Shown here: positions 34,087 to 43,882 of the stretch, one piece after another
Layout of the letters: each line of letters starts with the position of its first letter
Numbering within the stretch: position 1 is the first letter of the stretch
NCBI GenBank assembly: GCA_035967665.1
Contig: JAYWLB010000113.1
Location: forward strand, 186,001-250,000
Direction: 5' to 3'
DNA from: Arctic95D-9 sp035967665
GTDB taxonomy: Bacteria > Verrucomicrobiota > Verrucomicrobiia > Verrucomicrobiales > DEV007
Length of the DNA: 64,000 bases
Position numbers and translations under genes: made by a program
The notes under the pieces: generated by a model
What the model was told of the DNA's origin: nothing
Seen by the model: the letters and a program-made list of their open reading frames with translations, nothing else
Databases searched by the model: none

Positions 34087-35577
34087 CTAATCAGAGGCTG
34101 GAAAAGGCAGTACCATGGGTAATCCGCTGGGAACACTTTCAGGTATTGTCGACTCGAGATTTCTGGCTGACGGGCTTGTGAGAGATTTCAAAAATTCAAC
34201 AAGATCGCTCACTTCTTCGTCGGTATAGTAGCTCGGGATCTTGTGCTCCGCGTTCATTGTCTTTTTGACCAGCTTGACGACTTCGCTGCTGTTGTGCACC
34301 GCGCCCCGGAATTCGGGTTCAAGCTGTCCGGCGTCGTAGTTGTCGAGCTCAGTTCCCGGACTGAGTTGATGTCTCACTGCCGCTTCGAGGGTGGTGTAGG
34401 CACCATTGTGCATGTAGGGAAAGGTAAGTTCCACATTGCGGAGAGGGGGCGTTCTGAATTTGAATCTGTCTTCCAGGTCGTAGTCGCTGCGAAGCATGAT
34501 GCCGAGATCGTAGTCCTCCTGCTCGTTGGGGCCGGGGCCAATCGGAACAACGCCCATATTGTAGTGCTTTTGATCCGTGAGAAGCTTTCCGGAATGACAG
34601 GAAACGCAGTTGGCTTTTCCATAGAACAGCAGAGCGCCGCGAAGCTGGGTCTCATTGAGAGCATCGGTTTCGCCGGCGAGGAAACGGTCGAAAGGGCTGT
34701 CGTAGAAAGAAAACGAATCAATTTCAAATGCAGCGATAGCATTTGCGGCGTGAGCAAAGTGAATCTCGTCCTGAGCGACATCCGGATAGGCCGCTTTGAA
34801 CATCTTCCGATAGGCTTCCACGTTCATGAGCCTTTGAATGAGAGCGGCCCAGATTTCCTCTTCATTCTGTCCGAGGACCTCACCGACTTCGTTGTGAACA
34901 CCGGCCGAATCCTTCTCGCCTTTAGTGCCGCGCATCTCGGCGTTGGATAGAACCGGCATCATCGCCTGAGCCGCGAGCACGTTCTCCACGATGTCGGGCA
35001 TGACGACCTGGAAGTAATTTTCGGTCTTTGTCAGTCTTGCCTGATTGACGACAAACTTCCCGTCCTCCCGCTGATAGCAGCGACTGTCCCAGAACATGGA
35101 GTGCCAGTCGGAATCTCCGCGGTTGAAGATTTCAGGCGAATTGCGGGGAGTGAACGGGTGCGCGGCACTGCTCAGGTTGAATCCCATGAGAACGGGGTCT
35201 CGGCCTTCAACATCAACGAGCCGGAGTCCTTCCGGCATGCGCCGGCCTTTATCTACGTAGGCTCTCGTTCCCACGGCGCGTGATCTGCCATCGGCAGTGG
35301 CGGTGAGAGGGTGGTGACAAGTCGCGCAGGAAACATCGCGATTGCCGCCGATGAGGGGATCAAAAAAGAGGGCCTGCCCGAGTTCCACTCTCTCTTTGGA
35401 ATACTTCTGCTTCGGATCAAGAACGGTAACCTGATGCTGCTCAAGAAGCGCCTGCAGTTTGGCGACGGGATCGGCTTCCTCTGCCACGAGTGGTGTGGAG
35501 AGAGTCATTCCCAATATCATGAGCGCAACGAGCGCACGGACTGCGTGAATCGGAGATGGTTTGATTTGTCGTTTCAT
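34087..35577 (-). CDS. Di-heme cytochrome c peroxidase family protein
   Basis: A signal peptide (about 1-32) is followed by a CATCH heme site (Cys84, Cys87) and a second CVSCH site near residue 324, the two-heme pattern of bacterial cytochrome c peroxidases and MauG-like enzymes. FFDPLIGGNRDVSC, NSPEIFNRG and FRTPPLRNVELTFPYMHNG are typical. It reduces hydrogen peroxide or oxidises a partner protein in the periplasm. It is 83 bases downstream of the ASPIC/UnbV gene on the same strand, and both are exported, so they may form one unit. Confidence 0.9.
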   Translation of the reverse strand: MKRQIKPSPIHAVRALVALMILGMTLSTPLVAEEADPVAKLQALLEQHQVTVLDPKQKYSKERVELGQALFFDPLIGGNRDVSCATCHHPLTATADGRSRAVGTRAYVDKGRRMPEGLRLVDVEGRDPVLMGFNLSSAAHPFTPRNSPEIFNRGDSDWHSMFWDSRCYQREDGKFVVNQARLTKTENYFQVVMPDIVENVLAAQAMMPVLSNAEMRGTKGEKDSAGVHNEVGEVLGQNEEEIWAALIQRLMNVEAYRKMFKAAYPDVAQDEIHFAHAANAIAAFEIDSFSFYDSPFDRFLAGETDALNETQLRGALLFYGKANCVSCHSGKLLTDQKHYNMGVVPIGPGPNEQEDYDLGIMLRSDYDLEDRFKFRTPPLRNVELTFPYMHNGAYTTLEAAVRHQLSPGTELDNYDAGQLEPEFRGAVHNSSEVVKLVKKTMNAEHKIPSYYTDEEVSDLVEFLKSLTSPSARNLESTIPESVPSGLPMVLPFPASD

Positions 35578-35660
35578 CCTCTAAAGTAGGTACAGCATTG
35601 AATATAGTTTAACAGGCCCGTCAATAGGTATCGAGCCTCTCTTTCCCGGGTGCAGGCGGG

Positions 35661-38600
35661 CTATTTGCGATCCAGCTCAAGAAATTTAGCTTCAGGAGCG
35701 GCTTTGGTTACACTGCTTTTGCCGTCAGGCCATCGAACTGTGACTTCGATTGGCGTTTTCGTGTCCTTTGGAACCGCAAAGATGAGGTCTGATCCGGACT
35801 GCCCCAGATAACTTCCACCTGCAAAAATTTCTGCGGTTTGGGGCGCAAAATTACCTGCTGTGACCGTAACCTTAGCTCCGATGCTCTGAGGATTTCCCGC
35901 CGCACCTTTCAACCTGATCCGCAAGGGGGTTCCCGGAGAGCGATCCGCGAGATCATTAACGAAAATTTGAGGATCTGCATCATTCACTCCGACCACGAAA
36001 TCCTCCCAGCCGTCGAGGTTCACATCGACTGCAGCAAGGCTCTTGGCGTCGCCGGGAACGACGAGGCCGCTTTCGTGATGCCAGATCAGTTCAAAAGGCT
36101 CCGACGGGTTGCCGGTTCCTTTCAGCAAGGTGCTGAGTCCGCCGTCGAGACGACCTTGCTCTGCGGTGATGTTGAACTGATTTTGGACGATGTAGCAGTC
36201 GCAGAGGCCATCGAGATCGATGTCGCGGAGGACAATTCCGAATCCCGGCGAAATTTGAGCGAGATGCGGCAGGGCCTTCATCTCAAAGCGCCCCGTTCCA
36301 TCATTGATGAGAACGGAGCTATCCATATTGTTCGCTCTGAACTGGCTCGCAGCCTGGATTTTGTCGATATCGTAAATCCCTGAGAGAGGAAGCGACGCGT
36401 AGTTGTGGAAGGTCTGTATTTTATCTGCAATGAACGGCATAGCACCGACAGACGCCATGAAGCCGCGGCGGGGATAACAAATTGTTTCGCCGTTCTCGGT
36501 GAGGAAGCGGGCTTCGACAATGTGCGATTTCCCTGAATTATCGAAATCACCGAAGAAAATTAACTCAGGTGACTCAAGGCTGGCATTGTAAGTAGAGTTT
36601 CGTCCAAGATTGGTGGCGACGTAGTCGATGTCGCCATCGTTGTCGATATCGCGGCCATCGATTCCGGTCCACCAACCATGGGAGGCGAGTCCGGTGCCTT
36701 CAAGTCCCGACTCAGCACCGTGATCGACGAAGGTGCCCCGGTTGTTTTTGAAAAACTTGATGGGGCCCCATTCGGTTGTGACAATGAGATCGAGCCAACC
36801 GTCATTGTCGGCATCACTCCAGAGTGAACTCGTCACCATTCCCGGTTCGACCAGTCCGGGAGCCAATGTCGCGGTGACATCTGTGAATTTGCCATTGTCG
36901 TTTCGCAGGAGCGAGCTCTTCGGCGAAAGTGGAAACATTCCCGGGATGGATCGTGAACCGACAAAGAGATCAAGGTCGCCGTCCCGGTCAAAATCAGCGG
37001 CGGAAACTGTGCCCGAACTGTTCATTGAACCGGGCAGGGTATCTTCAGCAGCTGGTTTGAAATTCCCGTTTCCATCGTTGAGATAGAGTCTGTCGAGCAG
37101 AACCGGAGAATTCGGTGTTGCTTCCACTCCGCCGCTGGCTGCGTAGAGGTCAAGATCGCCATCACCATCGATATCGACGAGAAGCATTCCCATGTCTTCG
37201 AAACGGGCGTCCTCCTCGAAAATGGCTTGCGGGTCCGGAGCGAGAATGACATCGCCGGATCCGGGGGTGGTTTGATTCCTGAAAATCTGAGTTGGCTGTC
37301 CGGCAGCACCGGATAGAACGAAATCCGGATCGCCGTCACCATCTATGTCGCCCCATGCCTGGCCGGGCCCGAGCTGTGATAATTTGAAAGGCAGGAGCGG
37401 TTGTCTGTCGTAGTCGTCAAATTCGAGCTCTTTGTGAGAGAATCCCTTGAGTGAGGGGACTTCGCGGAACCAGGGATTCCGGAGCTCACGGGACTTGACC
37501 GGTGGATCCGGTTTCGCGCCTGTGTCGGGCTCGGTAATGGTATAGCGATGATTGATTTTGAGATTGGAAATTTCCTGAATTTCTCCACTGGGCCATTCCA
37601 GTCTCATTTTTGTGACGGCGGCATTGTCTCCGAGACCGAACTGGAGAATGGGCTCATCGGCGTCGAGGTAGCCGCCATAAGGAAACAGCTGTCGGCTTTG
37701 TTTGGTTCCGTCAGGAGTCTCAATCGTGACCAGCGTTCCGATTCCCTGAGTGTTACTCCGGGTTCCTTTTAATTCCACAACGATCCGGTTTCCCTCAGTG
37801 CTCTGGTTGTGATAGATGCTGAGAGGATCATCGAGATTTGAGGTGAGAAGGTCGACGCGGCCGTCACCGTCGAGATCGGAAAGTGATGCGCCGTATGACA
37901 TACCAACGTGATCGAGGCCCCACGCCCTGGAAACGTCATCAAACTGGAAATCTCCCAGATTCTTGTAGGCCAGATTCTGTTCGCGTCGCGTTGGAGTGTC
38001 CCGGTAGTGATCCCAGTGAGTTTTGCCAACCAGCGTTGCGTGGCTGATTTCAGGCAGATCCGAGTGATTGAACTGACGGGGAATTCCGTTGCAGAAAAAG
38101 AGGTCTGAGAGTCCGTCGTTATCAAAGTCGGCACTTCGAATCGCCCAGGTCCATTCGGTCTGTGCCACGCCGGCCATCCAGGCACCTTCAAGAAACTCGT
38201 TCGTGCCCGTATTAACATGCATCGTGTTGTGCATGATCTGTTCAGCACCGTCCACGTAATATAGATTGTCGTGTCGATCAGCCATGGAAGCCATCGATGC
38301 CATCTGCATGTAATGCGTCTTGGGCATCATGTCGGCGAGGAGAAAATCGATGTATCCGTCGTTGTTGAAGTCACTCTGAACTGCTCCCATGGAGAACCAG
38401 GTGGTGTGTCGAACGTGCTTCTCAGACACTTCCGTGAACGTTCCGTCGCCATTATTGCGATAGAGGAAATCAGGGCTTTTGAAATCGTTGCCCACGTAGA
38501 GGTCGGGCCAGCCGTCGTAATTGTAGTCCCACCAGGTCGCGGAATTGCCCCAGTGACGTTCCTTCGTAATGCCGGCAGCCTCGGTAATTTCCACGAAACC

Positions 38601-39443
38601 TTTTTCACCGTCGTTGCGTAAAAAGTAGTCAGGACGACCGGATTCAGTGTAAAGGAACTCGCCGTTGTCGCCGCGTTTATTCTGATCGACTTCGTACCAG
38701 CGCTGCCATTCTTCGCCGACATAGAGCTTACCGTCTTTGTCGAAAATCCCGATCGGTTCCGCAGGTCTGCCGGATTCGCGATAGATTTGGTGGGTTAGAA
38801 TATAGACGTCGAGATCGCCATCGCGGTCGAAATCTGCAAATGCGGGGATGACAGAGCCTTCCTTGATATCGAGACCATACTCAGCAGCTTTATCAACAAA
38901 GGTGATAGGCCCTTCGGTTCTCACGCCATTTTCGATAGCCGAGTTAATAAAGAGCTGATTGGGGAAATCGTAATTGCAGACGTAAATATCGAGATCTCCG
39001 TCATTGTCGATATCGGCAAGTGAAATCCCAACGGCCCAGGCTTCATCGCCTCCGCCGACGCCGGCCAGGGCGGTGACATCTTCAAATTTCAGCGTTTCGC
39101 GTTGCAGGTAGAGACCGTTCTCGAGAGGACCGTTGCCTGCAAAGATATCAGGGCGCCCGTCCAAATCGAGATCTCCGACCGCAACCGCAGCACAGGCTGA
39201 TGACGAGTGGTAGGCGCGGGCAAGAGGGTGATCGGCGAGGATCGGGGAGACATGATTCACTCCGGTTTCCTCCGGCTTGAGCAGTTTAAACAGCGTCGTG
39301 AGCTCCGGGTCGCGGGATGTTCCGGCAAGCGGACGTGAGGTTACCAGCTCGTCAGCGAAAACGGGAGCAGCGATAAGAGAGCCTACGAGCAGGACGTTGA
39401 GAATTGTCGACCGACGACTGATTCGGTTCGGGGGTAAATCCAT
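35661..39443 (-). CDS. Large secreted VCBS/FG-GAP repeat protein with two ASPIC/UnbV domains
   Basis: The ATG at 39443 starts a signal peptide (NRISRRSTILNVLLVGSLIAAPVFA); upstream residues in frame from 39689 look non-coding. The 1260-residue mature protein contains many FG-GAP/VCBS beta-propeller repeats with Ca-binding DxDxDGDxD loops (for example DIDNDGDLDIYVCN). Two ASPIC/UnbV domains are visible, one near the middle (LFPYGGYLDADEPILQFGLG) and one at the C-terminus (EIFAGGSYLGQSGSD). Such proteins are extracellular adhesins or binding proteins of unknown ligand. The architecture is two tandem propeller-ASPIC units. Confidence 0.9.
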   Translation of the reverse strand: MDLPPNRISRRSTILNVLLVGSLIAAPVFADELVTSRPLAGTSRDPELTTLFKLLKPEETGVNHVSPILADHPLARAYHSSSACAAVAVGDLDLDGRPDIFAGNGPLENGLYLQRETLKFEDVTALAGVGGGDEAWAVGISLADIDNDGDLDIYVCNYDFPNQLFINSAIENGVRTEGPITFVDKAAEYGLDIKEGSVIPAFADFDRDGDLDVYILTHQIYRESGRPAEPIGIFDKDGKLYVGEEWQRWYEVDQNKRGDNGEFLYTESGRPDYFLRNDGEKGFVEITEAAGITKERHWGNSATWWDYNYDGWPDLYVGNDFKSPDFLYRNNGDGTFTEVSEKHVRHTTWFSMGAVQSDFNNDGYIDFLLADMMPKTHYMQMASMASMADRHDNLYYVDGAEQIMHNTMHVNTGTNEFLEGAWMAGVAQTEWTWAIRSADFDNDGLSDLFFCNGIPRQFNHSDLPEISHATLVGKTHWDHYRDTPTRREQNLAYKNLGDFQFDDVSRAWGLDHVGMSYGASLSDLDGDGRVDLLTSNLDDPLSIYHNQSTEGNRIVVELKGTRSNTQGIGTLVTIETPDGTKQSRQLFPYGGYLDADEPILQFGLGDNAAVTKMRLEWPSGEIQEISNLKINHRYTITEPDTGAKPDPPVKSRELRNPWFREVPSLKGFSHKELEFDDYDRQPLLPFKLSQLGPGQAWGDIDGDGDPDFVLSGAAGQPTQIFRNQTTPGSGDVILAPDPQAIFEEDARFEDMGMLLVDIDGDGDLDLYAASGGVEATPNSPVLLDRLYLNDGNGNFKPAAEDTLPGSMNSSGTVSAADFDRDGDLDLFVGSRSIPGMFPLSPKSSLLRNDNGKFTDVTATLAPGLVEPGMVTSSLWSDADNDGWLDLIVTTEWGPIKFFKNNRGTFVDHGAESGLEGTGLASHGWWTGIDGRDIDNDGDIDYVATNLGRNSTYNASLESPELIFFGDFDNSGKSHIVEARFLTENGETICYPRRGFMASVGAMPFIADKIQTFHNYASLPLSGIYDIDKIQAASQFRANNMDSSVLINDGTGRFEMKALPHLAQISPGFGIVLRDIDLDGLCDCYIVQNQFNITAEQGRLDGGLSTLLKGTGNPSEPFELIWHHESGLVVPGDAKSLAAVDVNLDGWEDFVVGVNDADPQIFVNDLADRSPGTPLRIRLKGAAGNPQSIGAKVTVTAGNFAPQTAEIFAGGSYLGQSGSDLIFAVPKDTKTPIEVTVRWPDGKSSVTKAAPEAKFLELDRK

Positions 39444-39907
39444 ATTGAATTCAGATTGTATAATTATTCGGGGAGTAAATACCATTTTTGGAAACGCTTC
39501 AAGACTAACCGTGACACGCATGAGGCGCGTCTGTGTACCTGCCTTTTTGAGAGTTTTCGCCAAAGCCCCGGAAGAAGGGGCCTGACCAGCGGGTATCATG
39601 ATCCTGTATTTTACATTACATATATTGTCGGAAGTTATTCTAATGTGATGTGGAATGGGTGATTGAGGTTCTTTGGGCAGCGGTTGCAATGTTCCTGTTC
39701 TAAGATCCCTGTGTCTCGCTCGTTCTCTTATTGAACCGGGTGTTCCACATGGAATGCTGGCAACTCATTATAATTACGGGCTGCTGACATTTCGCATTGC
39801 CCGGTCGACTTTGACGGCGCGTCTTGATCCGCACTCAATCATCACTTAAATCAGTTTGCCCGGCTATTTGTATCGGTTACTTTAAAACTCCCCAATTTTT
39901 ATTCTGT
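39444..39907. other. Intergenic region between divergent genes
   Basis: This stretch separates the ASPIC/UnbV gene from the TPR gene. I see one hairpin (GCCCC 39565-39569 with GGGGC 39577-39581) in the leader of the reverse-strand gene, and an AT-rich patch around 39600-39650 that may carry promoters for either gene. No start of a third gene is supported. Confidence 0.4.
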
Positions 39908-40990
39908 ATGAACAACGGACTTCGCTCACTTTTTCTGGGCACCTGCATTTCTCTTATTTTGCCCAATCCAGCTCACTCTCTTGATCTCTTCAAGCGCAGT
40001 GAGAAGAAAGTTTTGAATGCTGAGCAACTCAGCACTCAGGAAGGCACCGCTGATGCCTTGTTGAAAAAGGCAGCTGCCTACGAGTCATCCGGTAAGAAAC
40101 GTCAGGCTCGTGACACATACAAATCAGTGAGTCGCTCTTATCCAAGGACGGAGGCCGGCGCTGAGGCTAAGTTCAATTACGCCCGGCTTCTCGAGTCCGA
40201 TGGTGATGGTCGCAAAGCATTTGAGGAATATGAGGAGCTGATCACGAATCATCGCAATTCACCGAGATTCAATGAAGCGATCGGGCGCCAGTTCGCTATT
40301 GCTGAATCACTGAGGAAGTCGGACAAAAAAGGATTTCTGGGCCTGGGTGCTCCGATTCAGCCCTCAGCCCTGATTGAGATGTTTCAGTTTATCAGCACGA
40401 ATGCGCCCCACTCTGAGTATGCGCCCAAATCGTTGCTGAATATCGGCTACGTTCGATCCAAGGTCGCGGAAATGAATGAAGCGATCGCTGCATTTCAGTC
40501 TGTGGTTGATACCTATGCCGGCACTTCCTATGCCAAGGAAGCTCAGTATGAAATTTTCCGCCTGCGCGGCGTAAAAGCGGAAGATTCTGAAAGTCCTGTT
40601 ATGGATCGAGCTCAGGTGGAAGCCGGACTTGATTTTGTGAATCAGAATCCGGACGATCAGCGCGCTGCAGAGATCAAGACCGATTTGAGCGAAATTGAGG
40701 CACGTTCCATGGAGAAGCTCTACAAGACCGGAATGTTCTACGAGAACAGCGGGAAGCCGGATTCTGCGAGAATTTATTATCGCGAAGTGATTAAAAACCC
40801 AAATACAAGCTGGGCATCCAAAGCTCAGGAGCGCTTAAACCGACTCGATAACGCTCCGGAATCGGTTGAGAAGAAAGCTGGATTGTTCGGGGCTAATCCA
40901 CTGAAGAAAGACAAGGTGGAAATGCGCACCTCCTCCGACGAAATCCTTCCTTTAGCCGGTGATGATACCTCCGCAACGGATGGCGAATAA
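39908..40990 (+). CDS. Exported TPR-repeat protein (BamD/YbgF-like)
   Basis: The ATG at 39908 begins a signal peptide (MNNGLRSLFLGTCISLILPNPAHS). The mature protein holds several tetratricopeptide-like helical pairs: KKAAAYESSGKKRQARDTY, KFNYARLLESDGDGRKAFEEYEEL, IAAFQSVVDTYAGTSYAKEAQYE. No lipobox Cys is seen, unlike E. coli BamD. The pattern suggests an envelope assembly or peptidoglycan-associated scaffold. An LptE-like lipoprotein gene follows after 105 bases, so the pair may serve outer-membrane biogenesis. Confidence 0.78.
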   Translation: MNNGLRSLFLGTCISLILPNPAHSLDLFKRSEKKVLNAEQLSTQEGTADALLKKAAAYESSGKKRQARDTYKSVSRSYPRTEAGAEAKFNYARLLESDGDGRKAFEEYEELITNHRNSPRFNEAIGRQFAIAESLRKSDKKGFLGLGAPIQPSALIEMFQFISTNAPHSEYAPKSLLNIGYVRSKVAEMNEAIAAFQSVVDTYAGTSYAKEAQYEIFRLRGVKAEDSESPVMDRAQVEAGLDFVNQNPDDQRAAEIKTDLSEIEARSMEKLYKTGMFYENSGKPDSARIYYREVIKNPNTSWASKAQERLNRLDNAPESVEKKAGLFGANPLKKDKVEMRTSSDEILPLAGDDTSATDGE

Positions 40991-41095
40991 GAGGTTTTTG
41001 AAACAGCGATTGATTAGAGGCTTGTCTTTCTGGTTTTCCGGCCTAATTTCGGGTCATTGCTGTAAATTTCGTTTCGATTTAACGAAAGAGGCTCG

Positions 41096-41716
41096 ATGCC
41101 TCCCAATATTGTTCCCATGAAGCCGGTATCTTCACTTTCTTTTCTTGCTCTTATTTGCGGTGCGCTTGTCAGTTTGAGCGGTTGCGCCGGTTATCAGCTT
41201 GGCGGAGCCAAGCCGGCCAGCTATTCCGGGATCAACAATATTTTCATTCCCAGCTTTAAGAACGCTACGCTTGAACCGAGGCTTTCGAGTCTGGTCACCA
41301 ATGCGGTTTTAAAAGAGATTCAGGCCGACGGAACCTACAAAGTTTCGAACCGGGCTAACTGCGACGCCGTGCTCATGGGGACTATCTCCGATACCACTAA
41401 GACCCAGCTGCGCGCGGTGAAAACCAACACTCTGGAGTCTACGGAATTGAGTGTGCAATTGATCTGTGATTTCTACCTCGCTGATCCGAATACAGGTGAG
41501 CGGATTACGGGATTGCAGGATGAAACGGTAGACAAAGGTGCGGTGCTCTCTAAAAAGAGGAGCTATGACCCTCTTTCGGTGAATCTTGGACGTGTCTATG
41601 GATCAACCATTCAGGTGGTTGATGAGAGTTTCCAGGTCGGTGAGCGGGGCGCTCTTGCCATCGCTGCTGAAGACCTTGCTACGCAGCTCGTCTCGCAGTT
41701 GGCTAATGGATGGTAA
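41096..41716 (+). CDS. LptE-like outer-membrane lipoprotein
   Basis: The ATG at 41096 is preceded at five bases by AAAGAGG, so it is preferred over the ATG at 41117. The signal sequence ends in a lipobox (LSGC), and the mature end starts AGYQLGG, typical of LptE/RlpB. The body has IPSFKNATLEPRLSSLVTNAVLKE, which matches the LptE-like fold. LptE plugs LptD in lipopolysaccharide export; an LptF/G-type permease is at 48.8 kb. The gene overlaps rsmI by 11 bases. Confidence 0.8.
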   Translation: MPPNIVPMKPVSSLSFLALICGALVSLSGCAGYQLGGAKPASYSGINNIFIPSFKNATLEPRLSSLVTNAVLKEIQADGTYKVSNRANCDAVLMGTISDTTKTQLRAVKTNTLESTELSVQLICDFYLADPNTGERITGLQDETVDKGAVLSKKRSYDPLSVNLGRVYGSTIQVVDESFQVGERGALAIAAEDLATQLVSQLANGW

Positions 41717-42515
41717 CTCCGAGCCGGCTGACGATTTAATGAGTATTGGTGACGATGAGTCGCCCTCCGGCAGTACCGATGCCTCTCCGGCTGTCGGGCG
41801 CGGGCGTCTTCAACTCGTGGCGAGCCCCATTGGAAATCTCGGCGATATTACGTTTCGCGCAGCGGAAGCGCTCAAGAACGCCAATGTCATCGCCTGTGAA
41901 GACACCCGGCATACCTCCCGTCTGCTGAATCACCTTGGTGTGAAAAACAAGGAGCTGGTTGCTCTCCATGAGCACAATGAACAGCAGCGTTCCGGGCGGC
42001 TCGTCGAGCGTGCTTTGAACGGCGAGGTCATTGCCTACGTGTCCGACGCAGGAATGCCGACAATTTCAGATCCCGGTTACCGGATTGTCAGGGCGAGCTA
42101 CGATGCCGGATTGCCTGTCGAAGTTCTCCCCGGTGCCTGTGCGGTGGTCACGGCCCTTGCCGGCTCGGGAATGCCGACTGACGCATTCTACTTCGGCGGT
42201 TTCCTTCCGGTAAAGTCCGGCCGGCGGGTAAACGAGCTTACAGCGGCACTGGATCGCAAAGAGACTTCGATTTATTACGAGTCTCCGCACCGTCTTTTGA
42301 AAACTCTGAATGCTCTCTGCGAAATTGAGCCCGCGCGCGAGATCTGTGTGGCCAGAGAATTAACGAAGAAATTTGAGTCGTTCCATCGAGGGCAGGCTCA
42401 GGAGGTTCGCGCCCATTTCACCGAGGTAAATCCGAAGGGTGAAATCACTTTTCTCATCCAGGGCAAGGGCAATCGAAAGCCAAAGCGTGAGAAGAAGTGG
42501 CCGGAAAAGAAATGA
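41706..42515 (+). CDS. rsmI: 16S rRNA (cytidine1402-2'-O)-methyltransferase
   Basis: The ATG at 41706 overlaps the end of the lptE-like gene; an ATG at 41739 is the alternative. Diagnostic segments are VASPIGNLGDITFRA, ACEDTRHTSRLL, SDAGMPTISDPG and a GACAVVTALAGSG SAM-binding region. RsmI 2'-O-methylates C1402 in the decoding centre. The N-terminal 30 residues before the core are poorly conserved, and the C-terminus is Lys/Arg-rich. Confidence 0.93.
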   Translation: MDGNSEPADDLMSIGDDESPSGSTDASPAVGRGRLQLVASPIGNLGDITFRAAEALKNANVIACEDTRHTSRLLNHLGVKNKELVALHEHNEQQRSGRLVERALNGEVIAYVSDAGMPTISDPGYRIVRASYDAGLPVEVLPGACAVVTALAGSGMPTDAFYFGGFLPVKSGRRVNELTAALDRKETSIYYESPHRLLKTLNALCEIEPAREICVARELTKKFESFHRGQAQEVRAHFTEVNPKGEITFLIQGKGNRKPKREKKWPEKK

Positions 42516-42579
42516 GGCGGAATCTTTCGACCCCGCCCCACTTTCATCTCTTCACCAATGCCCGTAAGGCAAAATTTTG

Positions 42580-42855
42580 TCAGACCTTATAGTTGGTGAA
42601 ATCATTCCCGAGGGTCTCTTTTGCCGGCTTCCGTTTAGAGGAGGGCTTGTCGGTGGGATAAATAGCACCCCCGGGGAATGAGCGTCGACTCAGTGGTTGT
42701 CTGCCAATAGGGACACGCTTGCTTTCATCATATCGCTGTTGAGCGGTCACGGGGAGTTCCCAAAGGGACTCCGGTGCCGTTGGCAGTGCATTCTCCTGAA
42801 TCTCAGGAAGAAAGTAGAATAAGTCGCGTGGCCTGTTGTCGATGCCGATGAACAT
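42580..42855 (-). CDS. Small hypothetical protein
   Basis: I do not recognise this 91-residue protein. It has no signal peptide or membrane helix and is rich in Pro, Arg and Ser, so it is likely disordered. No ribosome-binding site is evident before the ATG at 42855. It is convergent with rsmI and divergent from panB. The codon pattern looks plausible for coding, but it could be a chance frame. Confidence 0.4.
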   Translation of the reverse strand: MFIGIDNRPRDLFYFLPEIQENALPTAPESLWELPVTAQQRYDESKRVPIGRQPLSRRSFPGGAIYPTDKPSSKRKPAKETLGNDFTNYKV

Positions 42856-42950
42856 GTTGTCTGTTTGTTTTGCCTGAATGGTTCTTACGCTTTTTGTTTA
42901 AACAGCGGCAGGAGTTCTCAAGCTCCGCCACTCAGGACTTTTGGTTTGTG

Positions 42951-43023
42951 TTCTAATATCTTATTATAATTTTCATAATTAAACAATTTATTTATAACTT
43001 ATTTTAAAATTAAAATTAAAATT
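42951..43023. other. AT-rich island upstream of panB
   Basis: This stretch is nearly pure A/T and ends in three copies of AAAATT (43006-43023). It lies about 100 bases before the panB start and may act as a promoter/UP-element region for panB. I cannot assign -35 and -10 boxes. Confidence 0.4.
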
Positions 43024-43120
43024 TAATCCTCTGAATGTGGCTTCTTCGACCCGCGGTCGTTGAGGGCAAAGAGTTCCAAGTGGATTTGCGACATTTCATT
43101 AATCGTTTAGAATCCAAAAA

Positions 43121-43882
43121 ATGGATCCATCCCCCACTCTTCCCATTGCCGATCGTCTCCAGCGACCTATCTCGGCGATCACCGCTTACGATTACCCTAT
43201 GGCCCGGTTGTGCGACGAGGCCGGTATTCAGATGATTCTGGTCGGCGACTCGTTGGGCATGGTTGTTGCGGGTCATCCAGACACGACTTCGGTGACGTTG
43301 GCGCAGATCATCTATCACACTGAAATGGTTTCCCGCGGGGCAAAGCATGCTGTCATTGTCGCCGACTTGCCGATTCATACCTATGACGATCCGGAAATGG
43401 CTCTCGAAAGCAGCCGTCAATTGATCGCCGCAGGAGCAGATGCCGTAAAACTGGAAGGCGGGCTCGGCCAGATTGAAAAGGTGAAAAGGTTGCGCGCTTC
43501 CGGAATCGAGGTGTGCGGGCATCTCGGAATGCTTCCCCAGCGGGTAAAGGAAGAAGGTGGTTATAAGAAAAAGGGAAAAACCGGTGCCGAAGTTGACGAA
43601 ATGGTCGTGGCCGCGAAGGCATTGGAGGAGGCGGGCGTTTTCGCTATCGTGCTGGAGAGTATGCTCCCTTCGGCGGCCGAAGCGATTACGGAGGCGGTTC
43701 GGATTCCTACGATCGGAATCGGTGCGGGTGGGCGATGTGACGGTGAAATCAGGGTGCTGCACGACGTCATTGGCAGCTCGCCCTGGTTTGTGCCCCCCTT
43801 TGCGACCGTTCACGGAAACGTGGCCGAAGTGACCGTCGATGCACTGGCAAAGTATCTTGAAGAAATTCAATCAACCCGTTAG
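43121..43882 (+). CDS. panB: 3-methyl-2-oxobutanoate hydroxymethyltransferase
   Basis: PanB transfers a hydroxymethyl group from 5,10-methylene-tetrahydrofolate to alpha-ketoisovalerate to make ketopantoate, the first step of pantothenate and CoA synthesis. At 253 residues it is close to the family length. Signatures include AITAYDYPMARLCDEAG, VGDSLGMVVAGHPDTTSVTL, ADLPIHTYDDPEMAL, KLEGG and GIGAGGRCDGEIRVLHD. No panC is adjacent. The ATG has no clear ribosome-binding site. Confidence 0.95.
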   Translation: MDPSPTLPIADRLQRPISAITAYDYPMARLCDEAGIQMILVGDSLGMVVAGHPDTTSVTLAQIIYHTEMVSRGAKHAVIVADLPIHTYDDPEMALESSRQLIAAGADAVKLEGGLGQIEKVKRLRASGIEVCGHLGMLPQRVKEEGGYKKKGKTGAEVDEMVVAAKALEEAGVFAIVLESMLPSAAEAITEAVRIPTIGIGAGGRCDGEIRVLHDVIGSSPWFVPPFATVHGNVAEVTVDALAKYLEEIQSTR

